A DNA stretch of 12,327 nt from Flavobacteriaceae bacterium UBA5544 (GCA_002426755.1 DINI01000015.1:27543-39869), one strand, 5' to 3'. Positions 1 through 7,150 are shown, numbered from the stretch's first letter. Made by a program: numbers and translations. Notes: generated by a model not told the origin, from the sequence alone.

Positions 1-1722
1 TATGAAGAATCGGTGACGGATGGGGTCAATGTACCTTATGACGTCTATACGATAGAAACCGATATTTCGCTGAATGGTGCCTTGATAGAATCGGGTTGGT
101 TTGTGGATCGACGTGATAAGCTGACACGGCAAAAACGCTGGCAGCAAGAAGATGAGGATACCGACTACAAGCGCAATGATTTGGATAAAAAAGTTGTCAA
201 TCCGAGTCAGATACGAAACATTATACGAGAATATAAACGCGCCTTAAAAACGACCATTTTCCCAAAACGGGTGGATGAACAAGGCGATTATGAAGTGCCC
301 AAAACATTGGTGTTTGCCAAAACGGATAGTCATGCCGATGACATTATTAAAATCATACGAGAAGAATTTGATGAAGGCAATGACTTTTGTAAAAAAGTGA
401 CCTATAAAATAGAAGAAGACCCAAAATCGGTGTTGAACCGTTTTCGGAATTCGTATCATCCACGTATTGCGGTGACTGTGGATATGATTGCCACTGGTAC
501 TGACGTCAAACCTTTGGAGGTGCTGTTGTTTATGCGCGATGTAAAAAGCATCAATTATTTTGAACAAATGAAAGGTCGTGGGACACGAACCATCAATAGT
601 GATTCGTTGCAGCTTGTGACGAAAACCGCCAAAACCAAAACCCATTTTGTGATTGTGGATGCTGTGGGTGCTACCAAATCCAAGAAAACCGACAGCAGAC
701 CGTTGGAACGGAAACCCACCGTGCCCATGAAAGATTTGTTGCAAGCAGTGTCCATGGGCATTGCGGATGAAGATTTGTTTTTGTCTTTGGCAAACCGATT
801 GATTCGACTAGAGAAGCAAATCACTGACAGGGAAAAAGATAAATTATTGGAACTTTCAGGAGGTAAGAACTTGAAACAAATTACCAAGGAACTCATCACG
901 GCTTATGATCAGGATGCCATTGAAATTGAAGCTCAAATTGAATTTGAAAAAATAGCTGTGGAAAACCGAACGCCTGCTTTATGGGAAGCTGCGAAGAAAA
1001 ATGCACAAGACCAATTGATTTTGGAAGCCAGTAAAACTTTTAATGGTGCTTTGAATGATTATGTAGAGAATGTGCGTAAGCAACACGAACAAATCATTGA
1101 TAGTGTTAACATAGACAGCGTTACCAAGAGCGAATGGGATACCACCTCTGTGGATAAGTCTGCTGAAATTGTGAAGGATTTTACAGCGTATCTGGAAGCA
1201 AACAAAGACGAAATAAAAGCCTTGAGCATTTTTTATGACCAGCCTTATAACAGAAGGGATATTACCTTTAAAATGATCAAGGAGGTGATGGAGAAATTGC
1301 AATTGGAAAAACCATTGTTGGCACCCGATACGGTTTGGGATGCTTATGCCACGATTGATGCTTCGACAGGCTCAGCAGACAAGAGCAAACCACCGAAAGA
1401 CGAGTTGACGGCTTTGGTGTCTTTGATTAGACGCGCATGCGGCATTGATAGTGAGTTAAGGGCTTATGACAGTACGATTGAAGCGAACTTTAACAAATGG
1501 ATTTTTAAACAGCATACTGGAAAGCACAACCGCTTTACACCAGAACAATTGGACTGGTTGCGAATGATCAAAGACCATGTGTTGAGCAGTTATCATATAG
1601 AAATTGATGATTTGGATTATACGCCTTTTGACGCCAAAGGCGGCAAAGGAAAAATGTACCAATTGTTTGGTAAGGAGATGGATGGGATTATTGAGGAGTT
1701 GAATGAAGTATTAGCGGCGTAA
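1..1722 (+). CDS. hsdR: Type I restriction enzyme, HsdR subunit (C-terminal part; 5' end outside window)
   Basis: This is the ATP-dependent translocation and restriction subunit of a type I restriction-modification enzyme; it cleaves unmodified DNA as part of the R2M2S complex. The reading frame is open from base 1 (YEESVTDGVNVPYDVY...), so the gene continues upstream; the GTG at 13 is not a real start. The second RecA-like helicase domain is visible: a motif V-like stretch (VTVDMIATGTDV, about bases 472-507) and a motif VI-like QMKGRGTR (about 568-591). After HFVIVDAVGA comes a long, partly coiled-coil C-terminal region of the EcoEI_R C-terminal type, which docks on the methylase core. The nuclease domain and helicase motifs I-III must lie outside the window. 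The stop TAA shares one base with the hsdS ATG, suggesting translational coupling. Family assignment is firm; the EcoAI/EcoEI-like subtype is inferred from the C-terminal region. Confidence 0.95.
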   Translation, partial: YEESVTDGVNVPYDVYTIETDISLNGALIESGWFVDRRDKLTRQKRWQQEDEDTDYKRNDLDKKVVNPSQIRNIIREYKRALKTTIFPKRVDEQGDYEVPKTLVFAKTDSHADDIIKIIREEFDEGNDFCKKVTYKIEEDPKSVLNRFRNSYHPRIAVTVDMIATGTDVKPLEVLLFMRDVKSINYFEQMKGRGTRTINSDSLQLVTKTAKTKTHFVIVDAVGATKSKKTDSRPLERKPTVPMKDLLQAVSMGIADEDLFLSLANRLIRLEKQITDREKDKLLELSGGKNLKQITKELITAYDQDAIEIEAQIEFEKIAVENRTPALWEAAKKNAQDQLILEASKTFNGALNDYVENVRKQHEQIIDSVNIDSVTKSEWDTTSVDKSAEIVKDFTAYLEANKDEIKALSIFYDQPYNRRDITFKMIKEVMEKLQLEKPLLAPDTVWDAYATIDASTGSADKSKPPKDELTALVSLIRRACGIDSELRAYDSTIEANFNKWIFKQHTGKHNRFTPEQLDWLRMIKDHVLSSYHIEIDDLDYTPFDAKGGKGKMYQLFGKEMDGIIEELNEVLAA

Positions 1723-2999
1723 TGAGAGAGGATTGGATAGAGTGTGAGTTGGGTAATATATTTGAAACGGTAACTGGTAACACGCCGTCAAAAAAAGAAA
1801 AAGATAATTATGGGTCTGATATTCCTTTTATAAAACCACCTCAAATAAATAATAATTATCTCAATACTTCAGTTGAGTTTTTAAGTCCTAAAGGAAAATT
1901 AAAAGGCAGAATTTTACCAGTAAATTCAGTTTTAGTAACTTGTATAGGTAATTTAGGAAGGATTGGAATTAACAAGATTGAAGTTGCTTTCAATCAACAA
2001 ATAAATGCAGTAAAACCAATTTCAAATATTGAATCTAAATTTACTTTTTATCAAGCACAGTCAGTAAACTTCAGAAACCAATTAGAGCAATTGAGTACAT
2101 CTACCACGGTTGCTCTTGTTAACAAATCGAATTTTAACTCTGTTAAATTTAGAATTGCCCCTTTAATCGAACAAAAAGCCATAGTCAAAAAAATAGAAGC
2201 ACTATTTAGCAGTTTGGATAGTGGTATTGCTGACTTAAGAAAGGCGCAGGAGCAGTTGGTTATTTATAGGCAGGCGGTTTTGAAGAAGGCTTTTGAGGGG
2301 GAGTACCCGCAAAAAACAATAGTTGAAATAGCGGATGTAAATACTGGTGCGACACCCAAAAGAGGAAATTTAGACTTTTGGGAAAATGGTACAATACCTT
2401 GGGTTACAAGTACTGTTGTAAATAATGATTATGTTAATGAACCATCAGAATTAATAACTGAAAATGCTATTAAACAAACTAATTGTAAATTAATACCAAA
2501 AGGTTCTTTATTGGTCGCAATGTATGGCGAAGGTAAAACAAGAGGTAAATGTTCAGAACTGAATATTGATACAGCAACGAATCAAGCGTTAGCGGGTATA
2601 ACACTATTTGAAGAGCACAAAAATTCAAAGCTATTTGTTAAGTGGTTTTTTGTAAAAAACTATGAAGAAATAAGATTGTTATCGAGTGGTGGAGTTCAAC
2701 CAAATTTAAATTTATCGATTATAAAGAATACAATAATTCCATTTCCACAACCAAGCGAGCAACAACGAATAATCAAAGAAATCGAAAGCCGCCTATCCGT
2801 CTGTGATAAGGTGGAAGAAAGCATCATAGAGAGTTTAGAAAAAGCTGTTGCGCTACGGCAGAGTATTTTAAAGAAGGCCTTTGAAGGGACCTTGTTGAGT
2901 GCGGAGGAGATTGCGATATGTAAGGCGGATAAGGATTATGAGCCTGCTAGTGTGTTGCTGGAGCGGATAAAGAAAGAGAAAAAGAAGATATCGTCGTAG
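1722..2999 (+). CDS. hsdS: Type I restriction-modification specificity subunit HsdS
   Basis: HsdS recognises the two halves of a bipartite target through two target recognition domains (TRDs) and directs both methylation and cleavage. The 425 residues, a normal family length, show two half-subunits: TRD1 at about 1-145 (starts DWIECELGNIFETVTGNTPS), a conserved helix at 148-192 (PLIEQKAIVKKIEALFSSLD...YRQAVLKKAFEGE), TRD2 at about 198-340 (IADVNTGATPKRGN...IPWVTS), and a second helix at 345-390 (EQQRIIKEIESRL...LRQSILKKAFEG). The repeated RQ(A/S)(V/I)LKKAFEG marks the pseudo-twofold symmetry. The ATG overlaps the hsdR stop by one base. The gene is more A+T-rich than hsdR and hsdM, as is common for HsdS. 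Its stop TAG lies in the first GTAGAGACGC of the downstream REP-like array, so the last residue or two may come from the repeat. The target sequence cannot be predicted from the TRDs. Confidence 0.95.
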   Translation: MREDWIECELGNIFETVTGNTPSKKEKDNYGSDIPFIKPPQINNNYLNTSVEFLSPKGKLKGRILPVNSVLVTCIGNLGRIGINKIEVAFNQQINAVKPISNIESKFTFYQAQSVNFRNQLEQLSTSTTVALVNKSNFNSVKFRIAPLIEQKAIVKKIEALFSSLDSGIADLRKAQEQLVIYRQAVLKKAFEGEYPQKTIVEIADVNTGATPKRGNLDFWENGTIPWVTSTVVNNDYVNEPSELITENAIKQTNCKLIPKGSLLVAMYGEGKTRGKCSELNIDTATNQALAGITLFEEHKNSKLFVKWFFVKNYEEIRLLSSGGVQPNLNLSIIKNTIIPFPQPSEQQRIIKEIESRLSVCDKVEESIIESLEKAVALRQSILKKAFEGTLLSAEEIAICKADKDYEPASVLLERIKKEKKKISS

Positions 3000-3100
3000 A
3001 GACGCAATGCATTGTAGAGACGCAATGCATTGCGTCTGTACGCGTACGGAGAGGCAATGCATGGTGGAGACGCAAGGCATGGGTGGAGACGCAACATAAG
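2996..3100 (+). repeat. REP-like palindromic repeat array upstream of the RAYT gene
   Basis: Head-to-tail copies of a REP-like unit. GTAGAGACGCAATGCATT occurs at 2996-3013 and again at 3014-3031. The second copy continues to 3041 as a 28-bp near-perfect palindrome: GTAGAGACGCAATG followed by its inverse, with one mismatch. Degenerate copies follow at about 3048-3064, 3064-3082 and 3083-3100 (GTGGAGACGCAA...). The first copy provides the hsdS stop codon at 2997-2999. Such short palindromes next to a RAYT transposase are the expected arrangement of REP elements and their mobilising enzyme. The hairpins could also affect mRNA stability or transcription between hsdS and hsdM. Confidence 0.85.
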
Positions 3101-3113
3101 AAATAATAATGTG

Positions 3114-3920
3114 ATGGAAAAGTTCAATAATAGATATCGAATACCTTCTGCACGCTTGCAATCTTGGGATTATAGCAGCAGCGCTTTGTATTTTGTGACC
3201 ATCTGCACCAAAAATCGTGTGCCGTATTTTGGTGAGATTGTTCAGGGTGAGATGCATCTGTCGGAAATTGGCGAGATTGTATCTGCGGAATGGTTGAAAA
3301 CATTTGAGATGCGTGCTGATATGAATTTGGGTATGGATGCATTTGTGATTATGCCGAATCATTTTCATGCGATTATTTTTATTGGGGATAATATATATAA
3401 TCGGGGGGATGCGATGCAACGTAGAGACGCAATGCATTGTAGAGACGCAATGCATTGCGTCTGTACGCGTGATGGGGATGCGAATGGCTATGCCGATGCC
3501 GATGCGGATGCGGATGCCGATGCGAATGCGATTGCGAATGCGAATGCGAATGGCAATGCCGATGCGGATGCGGATGCGGATGCCGATGCGAATGCGAATG
3601 GCAATGCCGATGCGGATGGCAATGCCCATGCCAATTCCAATTCCAATTCCAATTCAAATTTCAATTCAAATTCAAATTCAAATTCCAATACGGATGATAC
3701 GATAAAAAATAAATTTGGACCGCAATCGAAAAATTTGGCATCGGTGATTCGTGGATTTAAAATTGGCGTCACCACGAATGCGCGGAAAATACATCCAGAT
3801 TTTGCATGGCATCCCCGTTTTCATGATCATATTATTAGAACCCATACATCATTTGAAAACATTCAAAATTATATCATCAATAATCCTAAAAAATGGAAGG
3901 ACGATACCTTTTACAATTAA
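3114..3920 (+). CDS. REP-associated tyrosine transposase-like protein (RAYT, Y1/HUH family) with a large internal repeat insertion
   Basis: Relative of the IS200/IS605 single-strand transposases; the family binds and nicks REP palindromes. From ATG 3114 it is 268 residues. The N-terminal fold is intact (YFVTICTKNR at 26-35) with the metal-binding HUH motif in MPNHFHAIIF (HFH 83-85). The C-terminal part is also intact: NKFGPQSKNLASVIRGFK from about 199, HPRFHDHIIR, and the tyrosine helix FENIQNYIINNPKKW with likely catalytic Tyr253. Between them, residues about 98-193 are encoded by repeats: REP units (GDAMQRRDAMHCRDAMHCVC), then DA/NA dipeptides, then SN dipeptides. A TTG at 3030 would add 28 residues encoded only by REP sequence, so 3114 is the more plausible start. 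It lies between hsdS and hsdM, ending 12 bp before hsdM. The domains flanking the insertion suggest a functional protein with an extended loop, but activity is unproven. Confidence 0.85.
   Translation: MEKFNNRYRIPSARLQSWDYSSSALYFVTICTKNRVPYFGEIVQGEMHLSEIGEIVSAEWLKTFEMRADMNLGMDAFVIMPNHFHAIIFIGDNIYNRGDAMQRRDAMHCRDAMHCVCTRDGDANGYADADADADADANAIANANANGNADADADADADANANGNADADGNAHANSNSNSNSNFNSNSNSNSNTDDTIKNKFGPQSKNLASVIRGFKIGVTTNARKIHPDFAWHPRFHDHIIRTHTSFENIQNYIINNPKKWKDDTFYN
3421..3470 (+). repeat. Internal REP-like doublet inside the RAYT coding sequence
   Basis: These 50 bases are identical to 2996-3045 upstream of the gene: one GTAGAGACGCAATGCATT unit, then the 28-bp near-palindrome and CGCGT. The copy is in frame and encodes part of the RDAMHCRDAMHCVCTR segment. 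Exact identity over 50 bp at 425 bp spacing points to recent duplication or continuing gene conversion. The direct repeats could recombine and delete the first half of the gene. Confidence 0.9.
3471..3690 (+). repeat. Hexamer low-complexity tract (GATGCG/AATGCG, then AATTCC/AATTCA) within the RAYT gene
   Basis: The tract is built from 6-bp units. GATGCG, GATGCC, AATGCG and AATGGC dominate to about 3631 and encode DA, NA and NG dipeptides; AATTCC/AATTCA units follow to about 3687 and encode NS dipeptides. A higher-order period is visible: a 22-bp block starting AATGGCAATGCC occurs at 3549 and again at 3597, 48 bp (eight hexamers) apart. Because units are multiples of three and lack stop codons in any frame, spurious open frames appear on both strands here and only the RAYT frame should be believed. 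Unit-number change would alter linker length without breaking the frame. Confidence 0.9.
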
Positions 3921-3932
3921 TCTATATATAAC

Positions 3933-5456
3933 ATGACAGACTCAACCATCATATCAAAAATATGGAACCTTGCCAACGTACTTCGTGATGATGGGGTAGG
4001 TTATGGCGATTATTTAGAGCAAATCACCTATTTGCTATTCTTAAAAATGGCGGATGAACTTAATAAACCTCCTTATAATAAGGGATTGGTGTTTCCGAGG
4101 CTGAAAGATGTTGAAGGTGAGGAACTATCCGATGGTGAATATGCCAATTGGGAAACGTTATCGAGTAAACGAGGTGCGGAATTGGAATCGTTTTATAGTC
4201 AATTATTGCGGACGCTTTCTACCGAGAAAGGGACGCTTGGGCAAATCTTTACCAAGAGCCAGAATAAGATACAAGACCCTGCTAAACTCCTTAAGGTTAT
4301 CAATCTTATCGATAAAGAAGAATGGTCTATGATGGGTGCGGATATTAAAGGGAAAATCTACGAAGGTCTTTTGGAGAAAAATGCGGAAGATACCAAGAGT
4401 GGTGCTGGGCAATATTTTACGCCACGAGCTTTGATTAAAACGATTGTTGCTTGCGTACAGCCAAAACCCATGAAAACCATTGTGGATCCCGCTTGTGGGA
4501 CGGGTGGTTTCTTTTTAGCATCTTACGATTGGATAAAGGACAACAACCAATTAGACCGAGAAGAAAAAGAGTTTTTGAAAAATAAAACCTTTCACGGCAA
4601 CGAGATAGTTGCCAATACCCGAAGAATGTGCTTGATGAATATGTATTTGCACAATATCGGCGAGATTGATGGTGAATCGTTTATCAATCCGAATGATGCG
4701 TTGATTGCGGATGATGGAAGTCGTTATGATTATGTATTGGCAAATCCACCTTTTGGAAAAAAGAGCAGTATGACCTTTACCAATGAGCAAGGTGAGATTG
4801 TCAAGGAGGATTTGAGTTATAATCGTCAAGATTTTTGGGAAACGACTTCCAATAAGCAGTTAAATTTTTTGCAACATATCAAGACACAATTAAAGATAGA
4901 CGGAGAAGCGGCAGTTGTGCTTCCTGATAACGTATTATTTGAAGGTGGCGCTGGTGAAGAAGTGCGGAAACAATTATTAAAAACTGCTGAATTGCATACA
5001 GTCTTACGATTGCCAACAGGAATCTTTTATGCGCAAGGCGTGAAGGCAAATGTGTTGTTCTTCAACAATAAACCTGCGAGTAAAGAGGCTTGGACAAATG
5101 AAGTTTGGTTTTATGATTATAGAACCAACGTACATCATACGCCAAAGAAAAATCCAATGCGCCAGGAAGACTTGCAAGAGTTTATTGATTTGTACAATGG
5201 TAGCAACATCCATAAACGCAAAGAAACTTGGAATGAGGACAATGAGGAAGGCAGATGGCGCAAATATAGTTATGACGAGATTGTTGCACGAGATAAAACA
5301 AGTTTGGATATCTTTTGGTTGAAGGATAAAAGTCTAACCGATTTAGACAACCTACCTGACCCAGATATTTTGGCCAGTGAAATTATTGAAAATATAGAAG
5401 CCGGGTTGCATAGTTTTAGAGAGATTATGGAGACGATCAATGGGGAATCGGAGTGA
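3933..5456 (+). CDS. hsdM: Type I restriction-modification methyltransferase subunit HsdM
   Basis: HsdM transfers a methyl group from S-adenosylmethionine to adenine N6 at the site chosen by HsdS, protecting host DNA and forming the M2S core of the enzyme. The 507-residue protein has the HsdM N-terminal helical domain (IWNLANVLRDDGVGYGDYLEQITYLLFLKMADE, 10-42), the AGQYFTP motif (158-164), SAM-binding motif I DPACGTGGF (185-193) and catalytic motif IV NPPF (271-274). The start ATG is 12 bp after the RAYT stop, and no separate convincing promoter was seen in that gap, so expression may depend on transcription reading through the RAYT gene and its REP hairpins. Length and motifs look intact. 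Having the methylase last, behind an inserted gene, is unusual and could affect the balance between modification and restriction. Confidence 0.96.
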   Translation: MTDSTIISKIWNLANVLRDDGVGYGDYLEQITYLLFLKMADELNKPPYNKGLVFPRLKDVEGEELSDGEYANWETLSSKRGAELESFYSQLLRTLSTEKGTLGQIFTKSQNKIQDPAKLLKVINLIDKEEWSMMGADIKGKIYEGLLEKNAEDTKSGAGQYFTPRALIKTIVACVQPKPMKTIVDPACGTGGFFLASYDWIKDNNQLDREEKEFLKNKTFHGNEIVANTRRMCLMNMYLHNIGEIDGESFINPNDALIADDGSRYDYVLANPPFGKKSSMTFTNEQGEIVKEDLSYNRQDFWETTSNKQLNFLQHIKTQLKIDGEAAVVLPDNVLFEGGAGEEVRKQLLKTAELHTVLRLPTGIFYAQGVKANVLFFNNKPASKEAWTNEVWFYDYRTNVHHTPKKNPMRQEDLQEFIDLYNGSNIHKRKETWNEDNEEGRWRKYSYDEIVARDKTSLDIFWLKDKSLTDLDNLPDPDILASEIIENIEAGLHSFREIMETINGESE

Positions 5457-5639
5457 GATTGTGAATCTGTTAGAGTTATGAGATTGCTTTATCTCGACTG
5501 CGCTCGATACAGGCTGCCTCGCAATGACAAGGCTAGCTAGGCTGAACCTAAAGGTTTGACTTCGTCGAATCTTCGATTTGCTGCTTTCGCGGAGAGTGAT
5601 TGGAAATTCAAATGAAAAGATCCCCGCTTTCGCGGGGAT
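5457..5639. repeat. Intergenic mosaic of short dispersed repeat fragments
   Basis: No gene is evident between hsdM and the next terminator. The stretch holds several small inverted repeats: a TCGA-flanked hairpin around ATCTCGACTGCGCTCGATA (about 5492-5510), AACCTAAAGGTT (about 5547-5558), and a strong 8-bp stem ATCCCCGC/GCGGGGAT with a TTTC loop at 5620-5639. GCTTTCGCGG also occurs at about 5583-5592 as a partial copy of the last hairpin. On the minus strand the end reads FIPAKAGI, the spurious peptide typical of dispersed CCCCGC-TTTC-GCGGGG repeats in many bacterial genomes. The 5620-5639 hairpin has no U-tract on the + strand, so it is not a clear hsdM terminator. Confidence 0.6.
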
Positions 5640-5675
5640 AAAAAAAACCATGAACTCGATTTGAATTCATGGTTT
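5640..5675 (-). terminator. Intrinsic terminator of the minus-strand 305-residue protein gene
   Basis: On the minus strand a perfect 10-bp stem (AAACCATGAA with TTCATGGTTT; plus positions 5645-5654 and 5666-5675) with an 11-nt loop runs directly into a T-run (plus A-run 5640-5647). It lies 26 bp beyond the stop codon at 5702-5704. The same hairpin recurs at 11318-11352 beside a decayed copy of the gene's 3' end. Confidence 0.85.
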
Positions 5676-5701
5676 CTTGTTGCATACTGCAAACGGTGTC
5701 A

Positions 5702-6619
5702 CTATTTTCCCATCAGGTTTTTGAACTTTAAATGGTTCACCATCCTGAACTCTGGGCTTTTGTAACCAAAGAGTGCCTTAACGTACTCTTTGACATCCAA
5801 TGCCACAGGGACAAGACCAGAGACGGACTTATAGAAGACTTTGTCTCTATGCTTGCGTGCCATCTTTGTTGCCGATATGGCTGCCTGCACTGCTGCGTTG
5901 CTAGATACCATGGCGTCCTTTACGGCATTGAGACCCTCTGGGGCTAGGGCTGGATCCCTACTCTCGTAGTCAGGGAATCCAGAGCAAAGCGTTGCGATGC
6001 CGTTCCAAGCCCAGATGCGGTTCGCAAATTTAGTATGGCTGGCACTGATGTGCTTGTTGCCATCGTTAGGGTCTATGGCCTTTGCACGCTTTCCTGTGAA
6101 TTCGTTCATGAAGGTGCGGAAGTCTTTTAGGACTTTCTTATCAGCACCACATGCCACGAGCTGACCACGTACTTGTGCTCCAAGTGACTCGACAGGCGCG
6201 AAGACCGACTGACGCAGATTGCGTGCTGTGGTCTCGGCATCTTCCTTTTCCTGTAGGTCTTGCAGCGCCAAGTTTGCCTCGGTGTGCAATGCCTGTAGCG
6301 CTACCAACGGTAGTCGCCTTCCTGGGGGATCGAAAGGCGGTGTGCCGATGTCCGTGACAAAGTAGATGAGCTGTCCGAAGTTATCATAATTGATATTATG
6401 ACCAGTATCGGGCTGTGCTTTTCTCTTTTTCTTTGCCTTGGGATTGGAAGGGGCTTCCTGCACGGTTTTAGGTTCAACTTCAGTGTTTGAGTTTGAAGGC
6501 AAAATGTTATTTTCCTTCAGTGTCTCCGATGGCATCACCTGTTCGAGGTGGTTCATCAACTCACCCGTTGACATCAAGGGTGAACCATTGAGCTGTCTGT
6601 GTTTGGTTTTTATAGACAT
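5702..6619 (-). CDS. Hypothetical protein of a repeated gene family
   Basis: I do not recognise a named domain in this 305-residue protein. It has no signal peptide or membrane segment, so it is probably cytoplasmic. Residues 1-75 are polar and low-complexity, with a basic KKKRK at 63-67, and look disordered. From about 78 a folded region begins (NYDNFGQLIYFVTDIGTPPF), followed by helical, alanine-rich stretches (ALQALHTEANLALQDLQEKEDAETTARNLRQ is within 107-136; NAAVQAAISATKMARKHRDK within 241-260). It closes with VKEYVKALFGYKSPEFRMV (about 276-294) and KFKNLMGK. Only two cysteines are present (157, 212). The gene is visibly richer in G+C than its neighbours, suggesting transfer or separate history. 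It has its own promoter, long leader and terminator, and a degenerate copy of its last 19 codons at 11379-11437. It is a real gene by codon structure and control signals; function is unknown. Confidence 0.8.
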   Translation of the reverse strand: MSIKTKHRQLNGSPLMSTGELMNHLEQVMPSETLKENNILPSNSNTEVEPKTVQEAPSNPKAKKKRKAQPDTGHNINYDNFGQLIYFVTDIGTPPFDPPGRRLPLVALQALHTEANLALQDLQEKEDAETTARNLRQSVFAPVESLGAQVRGQLVACGADKKVLKDFRTFMNEFTGKRAKAIDPNDGNKHISASHTKFANRIWAWNGIATLCSGFPDYESRDPALAPEGLNAVKDAMVSSNAAVQAAISATKMARKHRDKVFYKSVSGLVPVALDVKEYVKALFGYKSPEFRMVNHLKFKNLMGK

Positions 6620-6812
6620 ACTACGTAGGTTTTAGTTACCATAAACATCCTCACTGCCGCGATGACAGCAACTGTTTATGGTTTGGGGCGGCAAAGTGAA
6701 TTGCCTATGAACCTTTACGGGTTCAATATTGTGATGTAATTAATAAAAGCGCTTTGAAGTCTTCTGGCTTTTAGTCAGCTACTCGAGATTAGCAGCTATC
6801 AGTTACTTGACT
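6620..6812 (-). promoter_or_regulatory. Long 5' leader with inverted repeats
   Basis: The predicted promoter lies about 195 nt from the start codon, leaving a long leader. It can form two clear hairpins: a 10-bp perfect stem (plus 6638-6647 ACCATAAACA with 6673-6682 TGTTTATGGT, 25-nt loop) ending about 20 nt before the ATG, and a 6-bp stem TGAACC/GGTTCA at 6708-6725 with a 6-nt loop. An 8-bp palindrome CTACGTAG sits at 6621-6628, beside the start codon. No known riboswitch class is recognised. A post-transcriptional control role, or a conserved repeat-element end, is inference. Confidence 0.45.
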
Positions 6813-6818
6813 TTGAGA

Positions 6819-6851
6819 CAAATATATAAACATATTTCGATAATATGCAAA
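6819..6851 (-). promoter_or_regulatory. Bacteroidota-type promoter for the minus-strand hypothetical gene
   Basis: Read on the minus strand, a -33 TTTG (plus 6848-6851) is followed by a 21-bp spacer and an exact -7 TATATTTG (plus 6819-6826; consensus TAnnTTTG). Spacing and both boxes fit the housekeeping sigma factor of Bacteroidota. Confidence 0.65.
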
Positions 6852-7150
6852 TAAATCCGACGAAATGCATTGTAAAAGATAGCATTTAAAACACCATTTT
6901 TTTGCTGAACCCTGCGCCAATACTGATGAAATGTAAGATGAAAAAAAATTTAAAAATAATTGAATTTAGAAAGAATAGTGTTGCTTAAAGTCTTATTTGA
7001 TTCATATATGGCAACAAAAATCAATATAATTAGAGAATATAATAATTCATTAAAACAATACAAATCGACTGCAATTTCAAAGTGTATGAAAACAAATTAC
7101 CCCAAAATCACTTCTGGTTTATTTTTATGGTTAGAATTGATAAATTTATG
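6852..7150. other. A+T-rich intergenic stretch, no gene supported
   Basis: This divergent intergenic region lies between the minus-strand hypothetical gene and the PAP2 gene. It is strongly A+T-rich. A 66-codon frame beginning with TTG at 6960 has no ribosome-binding signal and no recognisable protein features. A piece reading AAATGCATTGTA near 6864 resembles part of the REP unit but is too short to call. Confidence 0.5.

Noticed and set aside
3030..3113. Upstream TTG start that would extend the RAYT protein by 28 residues
   Set aside because: The extra residues are encoded only by REP repeat sequence and precede the family's normal N-terminus; ATG 3114 gives the expected beginning.
3421..3470. 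REP doublets as a CRISPR array
   Set aside because: Units are directly adjacent with no unique spacers of constant length and no cas genes; they are palindromic REP-type repeats next to a RAYT gene.
3710..3717. TAAATTTG inside the RAYT gene as a promoter -7 box for hsdM
   Set aside because: No TTTG at suitable upstream spacing, and the bases encode the conserved NKFG of the transposase.
2868..3775. Long open frames on both strands over the RAYT region encoding Ile-Arg, Met-Arg, His-Ser or Ala-Ser dipeptide runs
   Set aside because: They arise because the hexamer repeat contains no stop codon in any frame; only the + frame of the RAYT gene carries recognisable family motifs on both sides of the repeat.
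5620..5639. GC-rich hairpin as the hsdM terminator
   Set aside because: On the + strand it is followed by A residues rather than a T-run; it fits better as a dispersed repeat hairpin.
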